Positions 54,770-64,000 of a stretch of DNA of 64,000 nucleotides are shown here, piece by piece. Position 1 is the stretch's first letter; each line of letters starts with the position of its first letter. The notes below the pieces were generated by a model. The model did not search any database and was not told the origin of the DNA. It worked only from the letters and a program-made list of their open reading frames with translations. The stretch is taken from NCBI GenBank assembly GCA_039881045.1, contig JAYWVB010000021.1:62001-126000 (forward strand), in the 5' to 3' direction. The stretch is from Chaetomium olivaceum (lineage: Eukaryota > Ascomycota > Sordariomycetes > Sordariales > Chaetomiaceae). Both the position numbers and the translations under genes were made by a program.

Positions 54770-56438
54770 TCAGAGGCGCATGCCCGAGGACCGCTCGGAT
54801 AATGAAGACCGTTCAGTCAGGTTTTCCATGGCTTTTTTGATCTCCTCTGTTGCTGACCAGCCGTATAGCTTCGCGTTCACATCCCCGATTGTTAGTTTGG
54901 CTAGTCAGAAAGAGGACCTAGTTAGCAACTTTGAATGCCCTCACACCAGCCCCCTAGTCAACAGGCAACTTACCGATCGACGGGAAATTGATCATGACCC
55001 AGAGAAAGCAATACATGGCGTATTCCTCAACTATGCTCATCTTTCTCTTCCCGCCGTCCAGCTTCCGTCCGCGCGCGGCGATCTCTGCGACGCGAGGTTG
55101 ACGTATGCTGTAAAAGAGCTTCAACGTCTGTGCCACCGCATCCCGCTCCCCGTCTATCAACGAGGTGTTGTGGGAGCATGCATTGACCGGGCCGGTGGCG
55201 ACATACGCCTTCTTCAGGGTCTCGGCGAGGAGCAGCGAAAGCGTCTGAGCGTCTTCCAACGCCTGGGATGCGCCTTGGCCGGTAGTTGGGCTCAGGGCGT
55301 GTGCCGCGTCACCGATCAGGACGATTCCATGCTCCCCCCAATGGGGCAGATCCGGCAGTACCCATGTTGGGTAGATGCTGTCGATGTCGGCTTTGGAAAC
55401 GATGTCTCGCACAACGGGGTCGGCCCAGTCACTATAACGTTCCCTCATCTCGGCTTTGATTTCGTCAATATCGAGATTAGTGCGGGAGGGAAGGGAGTCT
55501 GTCTCGAAGGTCGACCACCACATGAGAGAATTGTCCGAGGCTGGGGCGCCGCCCGCATACCCGAAAGACCCGTTCCGGCCAAACGTGAATACCAGGGCTT
55601 TGTTGTCGACCACGCGCTGCGGTAACGGAGCCTTCATGACCCCGCCGACTCCCGAGATTCCTCTAGTAGTAGTGATCGGATAAACGTCAGCTCACCTGCT
55701 TCAAGACCAAAAGATGAATGGGGAACGCCCGTACGTGTACACGGGCGCGAACCTCTCCTCGCCCTCGACCTCCCCAAAAAGCGCCTTCCTCACCACACTC
55801 TTAACCCCATCCGCCCCAATCACCAAGTCACACTCCTCCTCGCCCCCATCTTCAAACCCCACCACGACCGCCCCTCCCTCCCTCCCGGCCCGGGCCACAC
55901 CATGATTCCTCCGCACGCTCAAAACCCGCCTATACCTCACCATGCCCCCCTCCCCCTTCACATCCGCCCGCAGCAGACAAGCCCACAGGCCGTGCCTCGT
56001 CGAGCTGACGCACACCTCGCCGCGGTCGCTGGTGCTGCCGCTCATCCCCAGCGTCCAGCCGTTCTGGCCCATGAAGAGGAAGTTCTCGCAGCGGAAGCCC
56101 TGGGCGGCGACGGCCGCGTGCAGGGCCGGATCCAGGTCGCGCAGGACGCGCATGCCGTTGGGGGAGACGCCGAGCCCGCCGCCGACGATGGCGGTGGAGG
56201 CGGAGAGCGCTTCGAAGGAGGTTGAGGTTGGGGTCGCGGTCGGGGCCGGGGTTGCTGCGGTGTCGTTGTCCTTGTCGTCGTTGTTGTTGTTGTTATTGGT
56301 GCGGCTGCAAGGGCGATGCGACTCGTAGATGTGGATGGTGTGCGGAGGGGCTGGGGCGGGCGGGTTGGGCAGGTGCTTTTTGAGGTGGAGGTAGGTGGCG
56401 AGGCCCGAGAGGCCGGCGCCGACGATGATAATTTTCAT
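54770..56438 (-). CDS. FAD-dependent monooxygenase (salicylate hydroxylase/PHBH-like)
   Basis: Three exons (minus), 55735-56438, 54974-55662 and 54770-54900, 1,524 bases, 507 residues. Donors are GTACGG and GTAAGT; acceptors are CTACTAG and TGACTAG. The N-terminus MKIIIVGAGLSGLATYLHLK is the dinucleotide-binding Rossmann motif (GxGxxG). A DG-type motif appears as CDLVIGADGVKSVVRKALFG. The FAD-ribose GD motif is IVLIGDAAHALSPTTGQGAS, followed by QALEDAQTL. An Asn/Asp-rich low-complexity loop (residues 45-60) is probably a lineage-specific insertion. The C-terminus (IGDVNAKLYGWSATEEIKKA) is on the third exon. These flavoproteins hydroxylate or epoxidise aromatic or polyketide substrates with NAD(P)H and O2. 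The substrate is unknown; no biosynthetic core enzyme lies nearby. Confidence 0.9.
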
Positions 56439-57474
56439 GATGGGTTATTGGGAGTAGTATGGAGATACGGATAGAAAGGGAGGGGAACTGTTGTGGGGTT
56501 CGTTTTCATGTCTCTAGATATGGCTTTTTGATAATATACGCCCGTCGTGCGGTGTTTAGCATGCCGTGCTTATAACGAAGGAGCTCGAGATGGAGGACGC
56601 GTATGCAGTGCGTACGTGGCTGAAGTTCTCCTAGGTTAGGGGTAAGACGGCAACATCATCAGGCCGATACGATTGAAGTAACCAACTAGGTACCTGACCT
56701 TTACTTACTGTACCGTGCACCTTTGCAAAATCAATACCAACCTACCGTTTGTAACGTAATCCAGGTTCTGCTGAGCTATCAATTTGGGCCCCAAAGTTTG
56801 ACTATCGGGTTCAGATACGTTTTAACCCTTCTAGAATTTCTAGTTCACTTAGAGGGAAGTAGGGAGGTAGGGCTAGAAAGAACCTTTTCCTTTGATTAGA
56901 CAAACAACTGCCGTGCCAAGGGGGCAAAAGAGAGATTCGCTGAAAATCCTGTCGCGTGACACCGGGAACAATCTTCTTGCTGGTAATTCCCTGCGCGATC
57001 GAGGCCAGAAAGATGGATTCTACCAGCAGTGATTGATAAGAAGAGATACCTCATAATTTCCCAAGATATTAAGCACCCTCGCCGCGTACTCTAGGAACTG
57101 GTGCACGGTTTTTATTTCCACGCCGACCCAACTACCTAGCAAGGCTCTGCCAGTTGCAGTTACATGCGTTGCCAAGTGCAACAACGAGATGAGGAGTCAT
57201 GAGGCACTTACTCTTTTGGCTCTCTTCTAAATGTTGTTCTGCTTTGTATCATATCCCCAACGAAGGTCTGCCGTATTCTTGACCTGTATTCCGCTTCTTG
57301 AGCTTTAAAAAGTGGCTGCTCCCCTACATTTTGGCCTGCTTCTCCTTCAGGTCGGTGCTGGGACTCAGAACCGAACGAGACTTGTCTCGGTGATGAGTTG
57401 CCTGCTCGAACGAGTAGCCCGCGCTGATAACCAATCCGTCATCGAAGCGACGACCGATAAGCATGATGCCTGTG
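56439..57474. other. Intergenic region
   Basis: Upstream of the monooxygenase gene and downstream of the amidase pseudogene. It is AT-richer than its surroundings, with AACTAGGTACCTGACCTTTA near 56,683-56,702. No gene is supported. Confidence 0.55.
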
Positions 57475-59000
57475 CTAATTGTGTGTCAACGGGTAGCTTC
57501 GGTCCACATTAGAGCGACGAGGAAGGATGTCGCATTCATGTTTGTCCAACAGCCGTGCAACCTCCATGCCTATGTGGAGGCAGAGCGTCTCGGAAGTGGT
57601 AAAGCGGCTCGCGTCATGGTCAGTTGCGCCGCCAGCACCTGCAGCGGTCTTGAGGGTATTCAGATTCCATCTCTCGAACTTTTCTTCAAGCGTGTCCTCG
57701 GTATACCAGACCACATCTTTCAACGTGTGCAAGTTGTGGGGATTCTCTTGTATCACACTTGGAAACCTCTCAATATCTGCAACCACATCGGATCAACGCC
57801 GCATCAAGTTTGCTTGTAAGAATCTTACTATTCCTAAGACTGGCATGGAATGAAAAATTGAGTTCCTCTTTGTCCCCTTTCTCAAAGCGCAGCGTCCACT
57901 CTGGCAACTTGGCGTCGTCTACAATGGTTGCCGCTGAGAGACTCGAGAACCTTGACCGCTTCTTCAAACTCTTCAGCAATCCAAGGCTTTGGGTTCATGA
58001 CGTGCCGAGGGATCCAAATGGTGTGTTAGACATATTTTCTCATCGGCGAAGCTGGAGGGGAGTATTACCTAGCAACGTACCGCAACACCGCAGGCCTTTC
58101 AGAGCGGAAGCCTTGCAAAATGTCCGGAATTCAGTACCGTCAGTCGGGCGAGGTTTCTCCAGAACATCTCGGGGATCGGGTTGGGCCAGCGAGTCCTCAG
58201 GGCCGCTGCTTTGGAGTTTATTTTAAGCAGGACATTCTGAGAGTATTAGGAAGAAAAGGGACCATAAACATGAAACAAACCAGACATGACAGTCAAGACG
58301 TGGGCGGCATCCATGACTGTTTTTGCAAGCACGCCCACGCTATCTTGCCATCAATTTCCGACGACGGCGCTAGATCTTGATACAAGACTAGAGGTTGGTT
58401 TCAAGCCGACGACATCTGAGCTCCTAGCAGGATTCGCAGAACTGCCGTCAGTCTATCTCGCGTCAGCCAGGGGATTCGGCGGTTGGTCGAGGGCAGTCGT
58501 TTGACGAACCTCTGTTTTCAGAGCGGCTGCTGCAAGCCCTAACGCAGCAGCCGAGGCGGTGTCGGTGGATGATCCACCCGGGCCTTGCAGGTCGTGGAAG
58601 ATGCCAGCGGCCCTGCCGCCAACAACAGACCACCCGTTCGGGTATCCTCCAAATGATCACAACCCAAGTCATTCTGCCAATGTTGTTTTTTCCCCCGAAT
58701 TATGGCACCTCTCTCCCGGAATTTGCAGACTGCCGTGCTCTCGATATTAGGACTGGCTCCCACGAGGCCCGAAAAGACAACTACGTCGCAAGTTTGATGC
58801 CCAGGATCAGTTTTGTGGTACACGAGAGGAGTCGCTTACCCGTCGTGTTCATTCTATCCGTTGAAAGACATCCTTTACCAAAATTGGGATACTGTGCAAG
58901 ATTCCCCGAACCTCGCCTCTGTCCCGCTCGGTCGCGCTCTGTGGCAATGTCCGAACCTTGAAGCATGTGAGTTAATTTCGCTGGTTGCGTAAAGCTTGAA
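57475..59000 (-). pseudogene. Decayed amidase-signature-family gene
   Basis: Pieces of one amidase lie in order on the minus strand but in different frames with stops between. The N-terminal part (58,700-58,800) reads VVVFSGLVGASPNIESTAVC followed by KFRERGAIIRGK, matching the family's PxxDAxVVxRLRxAGAIIxGK. Next (58,500-58,660) GYPNGWSVVGGRAAG and GPGGSSTDTASAAALGLAAA correspond to the NGWS...GGSSSGSA signature with key positions altered. A middle part (57,800-57,970) includes ATIVDDAKLPEW. The C-terminal part (57,475-57,786) reads NPHNLHTLKDVVWYTEDTLE and LHIGMEVARLLDKHECDILP. The glycine-serine core is degraded, so it should be inactive. The N-terminal limit beyond about 58,830 is uncertain. 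Confidence 0.75.
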
Positions 59001-59684
59001 GTTGACGTCCTCAATTCTGGCAATGTACGCCTAATATTGCGATATTTCTCAGCATGATCAAAATGACGGCAACCGTGGAGGGAAGTGAAAGTAAAGAGAT
59101 CTTCCCACTGACCTCGACAAACTCTTTGCTGGTCACCCGCTTGGTTATTGAGGCGCGCAAGAGCCTGGGCAATTAAAGATGCCATCTTGAGCCAAACCCG
59201 ACGCCACGTTCTGAGTGTTGCGGCCACGATGACAGCAAAAGCAGCGACGAGATGAGCCGCTCGAGGTACGCTGGGCCGCCAGAGTGTGGAGAGGGGACTG
59301 GTCAACCTTGGCCATCTAGTCACACAGTCTGCTGGTCATCAAACAAGTTTCTAAAATTGAGTGGATCTTTTAAAATCTACGTATCGCTGAGGCTTTCGGC
59401 GTCGGGCATCCCGGGTGCTTGGGATGGTTGGGGGATTAGTACATAATGAAGGGCTTGGGGTTTTAGCAGGATTAGTAATTCAAGTTTAATTTTCTTGTTC
59501 CGAACACGATAATGACGAAGAAAAACGCAGCACAATTGGTTTTGTGCTTACTTCGGTAATTTCATGTGTCATAAAATCATCACCTCGTGACAGGAAGTTC
59601 CTGTATGAAGTTGAGTTGCCCCTTGCTTGTCTCCCACCAAGCATACCCCCGTACGCCGGATAAAACCCTCAAATCTTGTGCTGT
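59001..59684. other. Intergenic gap
   Basis: It may contain the eroded 5' end of the amidase pseudogene. A minus-strand frame to 59,323 shows no recognisable domain. No other feature is seen. Confidence 0.45.
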
Positions 59685-60490
59685 CTAAATCACCACACAA
59701 CAGCTACCCTCTACATCCTTTCTTGCTGTCGTTGTTCGAAACTTGTTCGGCCGGTACATCATAGCATGAAGCACCAGCCGCTGGCTTTCCCCGGGAATCT
59801 GGATGTGAAAGGTCCCCACAGTTTCAAACCCCAGCCATGTGTAGAGCTCATTTCCCATCGGGCTGGCCATTACAGACATGTCATTGAGGGAATCCCTCAT
59901 CACTAACTCCATCGCCCATTTGCAGAGCGAGGACCCATGGCCGCGACGCTGGAAGTCGGGAAGGGTGGCCAGGATCTGAAGATGGATCTGCTCGGGACCG
60001 ATCGAGCCGAAGAATTTCTTGTATGCTCTGATCTGGCCCTTCCAGAACTCGTTGAAGTGCTCGTGGTTGGCATCCTTGCGGGTCTTGCCTCCCCGTTCTT
60101 CTACTTCGGTCACAGCTGTTTGGGTGTTAGTGAATGTCACAAAAGTGGGCCAGCCATTGCGGGCTATGAGTTTCTAAACTTGCGGTCCTGCGTCTTGTAG
60201 CTGGGGCCGTATCGCCGCTTGTTGACATATGAGACGTCCCAAACCCCGAACGCGACCACTTCGCTTGGGGCTTCCGGTTTGGGACTGTCTTCAATGACCA
60301 TGACCACCCAATCATCATATTCTGGGTCCAGGAAATACTCGAAGAGCATTCGAGTATACCTGTGATGATCTTCGGGGTACTGATGGCGATAGGGAAAACG
60401 GTAGTCCCATTGCGGATCAAGTGGCATCGTCTTGATGATGACGTTGGTGACAGCCTCAATATCGGCCGGAAGACCCAATCGGGGTTTCAT
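59685..60490 (-). CDS. GNAT-family N-acetyltransferase
   Basis: Two coding blocks (minus). The first runs from ATG at 60,490 (MKPRLGLPADIEAVTNVIIK) to about 60,180, with DDWVVMVIEDSPKPEAPSEV and VAFGVWDVSYVN forming GNAT strands. The second runs from about 60,115 to the stop at 59,685, with the acetyl-CoA-binding motif A as LQILATLPDFQRRGHGSSLC (R-R-G-H-G-S). It also has MSVMASPMGNELYTWLGFET, typical of the C-terminal GNAT strand. The intron looks like GTTTAG to CAAACAG with a CACTAAC branch site, but this splice leaves the sum one base out of frame. A neighbouring indel or a non-consensus junction must be assumed. The expected size is about 247 residues. The substrate is unknown; similar fungal proteins are common in accessory regions. 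Confidence 0.8.
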
Positions 60491-61579
60491 TGCGAATGTT
60501 GGTCGAGCAAGGCTGACTGGCTAGGGTGTCTGGGTGGGCAGGTAAAGAAGGGGAACTTCGCTGGCGTCCCGGGAAACGCAGGGCGAACCTGGGGTTCAGG
60601 GCGGGCGAGGGAGCCTTAACTAGACTATTGGGGACACTGGGAGCCTCGCCCTCGCTCGCTGGCGCATTGTTGGCTTTGTGCTGCCCATGCATCGTGATGC
60701 ATGCGATGAAAAAAAAAAAGGTCGTGCGTGACGCGGTCATGGTGTGAAACGCTTCGGGCTCGCCGCAATTCCACAGCCAACGCCATGGCAGGGACGGAAG
60801 AGGGATTTCAGGAAAGGTGCAGCTAACTACCGATCTGCCCAACTTGCTTGCATTGCAGCTTTGCAGCTTTGCAGCTTTTGCGGGTTGCCCCTGAATTCTG
60901 AGCCTCGTCGGCGCAGCCAGCCGCGTCTTCATTGGGGGGCTGTGTCTGGCATTGCAGACTGCGTTTGGGGGCCGGCAGGCGACAATGGTCCCATAGATGT
61001 GCATATGACGGTACATGTACAAAGTAAGGTACTGTACCTGAGGTGTGTACAGTATGATGCATCTCAAGTCACGGGGAGAAGGGAAGGATGGAATCCGGGA
61101 AACCGACTTTCTTGGCAATTCCATGGCTTCACCCGGTAGCCAAACGAGAAAGTGTGCCGAGCAGGCACAGGGTGCGCTCAGTGCGCTTTCTGCTCGAGAC
61201 GTGACAGACTTGACAAGTCCGCCCTGGCTTTCTTGGTTGCAGAGCACTAACCCAACTTCGGAATTACGGTGAGGGAAAATAGTAATGCGGTGCTCAGGAG
61301 GAAGGCGCCATGATTGGGCCAGCAACCGCGGCGTCCGACACCCTCTTTCGGTGACCCAGCTCTGCACCAGACCGGCCCAGCCGTCGCACTTCCTTCCCGC
61401 ATTGCGGCAAACTTCCCCGAAGACATCCCACAAGCATCCCACAAGACATATGACGGACTCTGGATGCACGCCCGGAAACGGGATTACCGATGCGACTCTA
61501 GTCTCATTTGTTTGTCCTTCCTGACAGTCCCCGGGCCGTGTCATCCATGAAGCAGAAGAGTGAACCAACAGTCTGAGAC
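60491..61579. other. Shared upstream region of two divergent genes
   Basis: It lies between the GNAT gene (minus) and the transcription factor gene (plus) and should hold both promoters. It contains an A9-A10 run near 60,709-60,718, three direct GCAGCTTT units at about 60,857-60,880, and GGTACTGTACCTGAGG near 61,028-61,043. A 385-codon minus-strand frame across it was rejected. Confidence 0.6.
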
Positions 61580-64000
61580 ATGGAGTACCCCAACCCAGAT
61601 TCCGACAGCGCATTGCGTTATAGGGAAGGTGAGCCTGAGGAGGTTGTCACCGACGCTGGCATTTGGGACTTCACATCGCTCTTCACCCCTGCGGCCCAGT
61701 TGGACCACCATGGCAATCCCGTCGCCAATCCCAACTTGAACTCCGAGTTGGTCAATCCGCAGACCTGCCGATCGCAGGCCGCTCGAGGCGCCCCGCCGCC
61801 CCCGCGCGTCCGCTCCGGAATCGATTTGATCTCGAACCTATTTCCCGGTGCACCTCCGCAATGGTCCGCTCAGGTCGCCCCCCGCCAGTATTATGCTCCC
61901 AACGTGCCCTCACGCTCCGCAGACCGCTCCCGAAGGTCATCATTGTCAACCCCGGTTCCGTCCGCACCGGACGGGTTTCACCCCGCCGGCCCCGTTAGTG
62001 CTGCAGACTGGTCTTCCTTTCCGGCGAACCCGACTTCCTTTGCCGCGAACTCGAACGGCCCGGTTAATATTGGATCGCTTCCGACCTTTGACATGCCTCA
62101 ACCCTCGTTCGACCTCGTATTACCATTTCAGACAGATCTCCTTGCTCAGTTTATGCCGCCTGCTGCCCCGGGCTTGAGTCAACTAGCCGACGGGAATGCT
62201 TCATATGCCCTCTCTCCCCCCAACCTTTCCGACGCACTCAATCCGTTCAATTTTATTCCCCAGGATGGCGCCTTTGGGTCTTTGAACGAGGGCCATACTC
62301 CCTCGTGGCCCAACGCTCTCGTCGACGGCACCGCTGATGGCCATTACGGGCGATCCGGCTCGACAGTCTCCACAGATTCCGCAGCCCCGAATTTCACCGC
62401 TCCGGTTTCCTCGCCGCCAGGGAAACGCCGGCCAGCACAACGAGCAAAAACACCGCCGACACCATTGGCAATCGTCCAGTATGAACCCCCCACCAGCACG
62501 GACGCAAAGTCGTCGAGGAAACGGCCCGCCCCGGAAGAAATTGCACCCCAGGGAATGGCTTCCCATACTCTTCGCGAAGTATCGGTACGCAATGAGCTGG
62601 GAGAAGTCAAGGCGACCATAATGACGTTCGGGAACCGGCCCAAAACTAGGGCTGTCTTTACTGAGAAGAAGCGCCAGGACACAGCTCTAGCTAGGCGGAA
62701 GGGGGTTTGCCAGAGATGCAAGAGATCCAAAAGACAGGTACTTGTCCCCCACCCCAGGCCTAGGATACCCGGCGTTAACCTTTCTTCAGTGTGATCTCGC
62801 CCAAAAGGAGAGCCCTTACGTTAGCTGTACCCTCTGTAAAGATCACAGGGTTTACAAAAACGCCCCTCGACACCCTTGTTTCAAGATGAATTTGGCAGAC
62901 ATACTCTTCTTCAGGTCAGGTGAGTTGTACCCCCATAGTCCTACATGTATTCTTGCGGCACCCACTGTCCGATATTCTCGATTCCCTCCTGCGTCTTTCT
63001 CAACCCTTGCGGTGTCATGACTTCCATTGTGCTTCAGAGTACTAATCACACTCAAGGCCCGGCACCAAACGAACCCTTCTTTACCAAGCGACTTAGAGTT
63101 TTACACGACCTCGGAGACCTATCCAAGCCAAACGTCCCCGCGAAGTTGTTGAAGCTCACACAACGCATCGGATCCCATCAGTTAATCGTTTACGCCTCGG
63201 AGTTTGTGCCGTCACCTGGCGATGTCATTTCTTACAAGTGGAAAGATCGCTCAGGAGAATTACATGAGCTACAGATGCCCCTTTATTGCCTCACGAATGT
63301 AGAGAAGATACATCATCAGATCCGCGAGTACATTACCGCGGCCAAATTGGCGTATCTCGCATCCGTCAAGAATGACGACGAACTGGCATGGATGACCATC
63401 TCCGCGGCTATGGACTATGCCCAACAAAATCCAGTAAGTCCCATGGGACTGATCTCATGCTGCTCTGCTGACTTTTCCAGGAATCTCTGGTTACCGACTC
63501 CCTCGACCTCTGGGCTATTTCACGCATGATCGAGATTCCTTGGGAGATGTGCGGACCTGAAACTCTCGGCGTCTCGCCGGTGACAGACCCTACAAGCCCT
63601 CACAAAGGAAGGGTTCCAATCCCACCCATCATGGATACCCAACTAGATCAGATAGTCATCAAGACTATCCTAACGCCCTTACGCAAGAAGCTCGTCAGCA
63701 AATTTGAGAGCCTCATTGCCCCTGCCAGGCGCGAGTCTTGGTGGGAGATTTACCTCTCTGCCTTCATCTTACTCAACCACATCGAACGGCTAGCAAGGCA
63801 CTCTGTCGACCACGCCAAAACGCACACAATGCCGGTGAGTAGAGAGAATTATATCTCGGGGTTAGACAACGTGCTAACTTAGTTTTGACAGCGCAAATAC
63901 TCCAACATCGAATTTCTGGAAGCAGCCTTCCACACAGCCAAGTCCATTCTCGCCCGCTTCCACTTTTTATGTAACGGATCCGTGCCGTTGAATATGGATT
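61580..64000 (+). CDS. Zn2Cys6-type transcription factor, 3' end beyond the window
   Basis: Exons 61580-62737, 62790-62914, 63040-63433, 63481-63834 and 63892 onward (cut by the window). Donors are GTACTT, GTCAGG, GTAAGT and GTGAGT; acceptors are CTTCAG, TTCAGAG, TTCCAG and GACAG. The first 340 residues are polar, Pro/Ser/Asn-rich and probably an activation region, with a basic GKRRPAQRAK patch. The zinc cluster spans the first junction: VCQRCKRSKRQ then CDLAQKESPYVSCTLCKDHR and a last Cys in RHPCFK, giving C-x2-C-x6-C, x11, C-x2-C-x13-C. Spacing to the final Cys is longer than the usual 6-8. The downstream region (FFTKRLRVLHDLGDL, WWEIYLSAFILLNHIERLAR, EFLEAAFHTAKSILARFHFL) is a helical middle domain common to this fungal class. 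The targets are unknown. Confidence 0.88.

Noticed and set aside
59252..59323. Extension of the amidase pseudogene to 59,323
   Set aside because: No amidase motif could be read beyond about 58,830, so the 5' limit was left uncertain rather than extended.
60456..61613. 385-codon minus-strand open frame
   Set aside because: It covers the shared promoter of two divergent genes, includes a Phe run from an A-run and repeated units from GCAGCTTT repeats, and shows no domain.

Overview
The window is a piece of a filamentous ascomycete genome (Pezizomycotina, most likely Sordariomycetes and plausibly Sordariales). Genes carry many short introns (about 50-100 bases) with GTAAGT/GTATGT donors, CTAAC/CTGAC-type branch sites and CAG/TAG acceptors. 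Conserved proteins (Ypk1-type AGC kinase, a PTEN/Tep1 phosphatase, PRPP synthetase, a Pom33/TMEM33 protein) read like those of filamentous fungi, and intergenic DNA is long and rich in AGGTA/ACCTAGGT motifs. There are no operons, CRISPR arrays or recognisable tRNA/rRNA genes. Exon models were built by hand from splice signals and reading-frame continuity.

Left third (1-26 kb): a ypk1 homologue (minus), a long shared upstream region, a small divergent gene with a nucleotidyltransferase-like look, a small secreted protein, a 15-exon PRPP synthetase gene, a tep1/PTEN homologue, a Pom33/TMEM33 membrane protein, a near-complete Mutator-like DNA transposon (18,831-21,845) with long terminal inverted repeats and an 8-bp target duplication, a single-pass membrane protein gene built from tandemly duplicated exon-intron units, a repeat-rich stretch, and a rhodanese/Cdc25-like gene.

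Middle (26-46 kb): a GPI-anchored surface protein, a gene-poor stretch, a ubiquitin-like-domain protein with a helical N-terminus and zinc ribbon, a protein-kinase-like gene, a Cys-rich protein, a 698-residue membrane-tailed protein of unknown function, a gene-remnant area interrupted by a 5'-truncated LINE with a 13-bp target duplication (41,489-42,107), and a TauD-type dioxygenase.

Right third (46-64 kb): an unknown single-exon gene, an MFS transporter, an F-box protein, a DUF6601-like fragment, an FAD monooxygenase, a decayed amidase pseudogene, a GNAT acetyltransferase, and a Zn2Cys6-type transcription factor running off the right edge.

Overall: mostly housekeeping genes on the left, accessory and lineage-specific genes with transposon relics in the middle and right. 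No gene cluster with a convincing shared pathway was seen. Five otherwise conserved genes (ypk1, tep1, the rhodanese gene, the dioxygenase and the MFS gene) each need at least one single-base correction to read through. Because ypk1 and tep1 are normally maintained genes, base-level assembly errors are at least as likely as real mutations. The most unusual intact biology is the gene at 22,198-23,363, where exon-intron units are tandemly repeated, all exons are phase 0, and the introns look better conserved than the exons.
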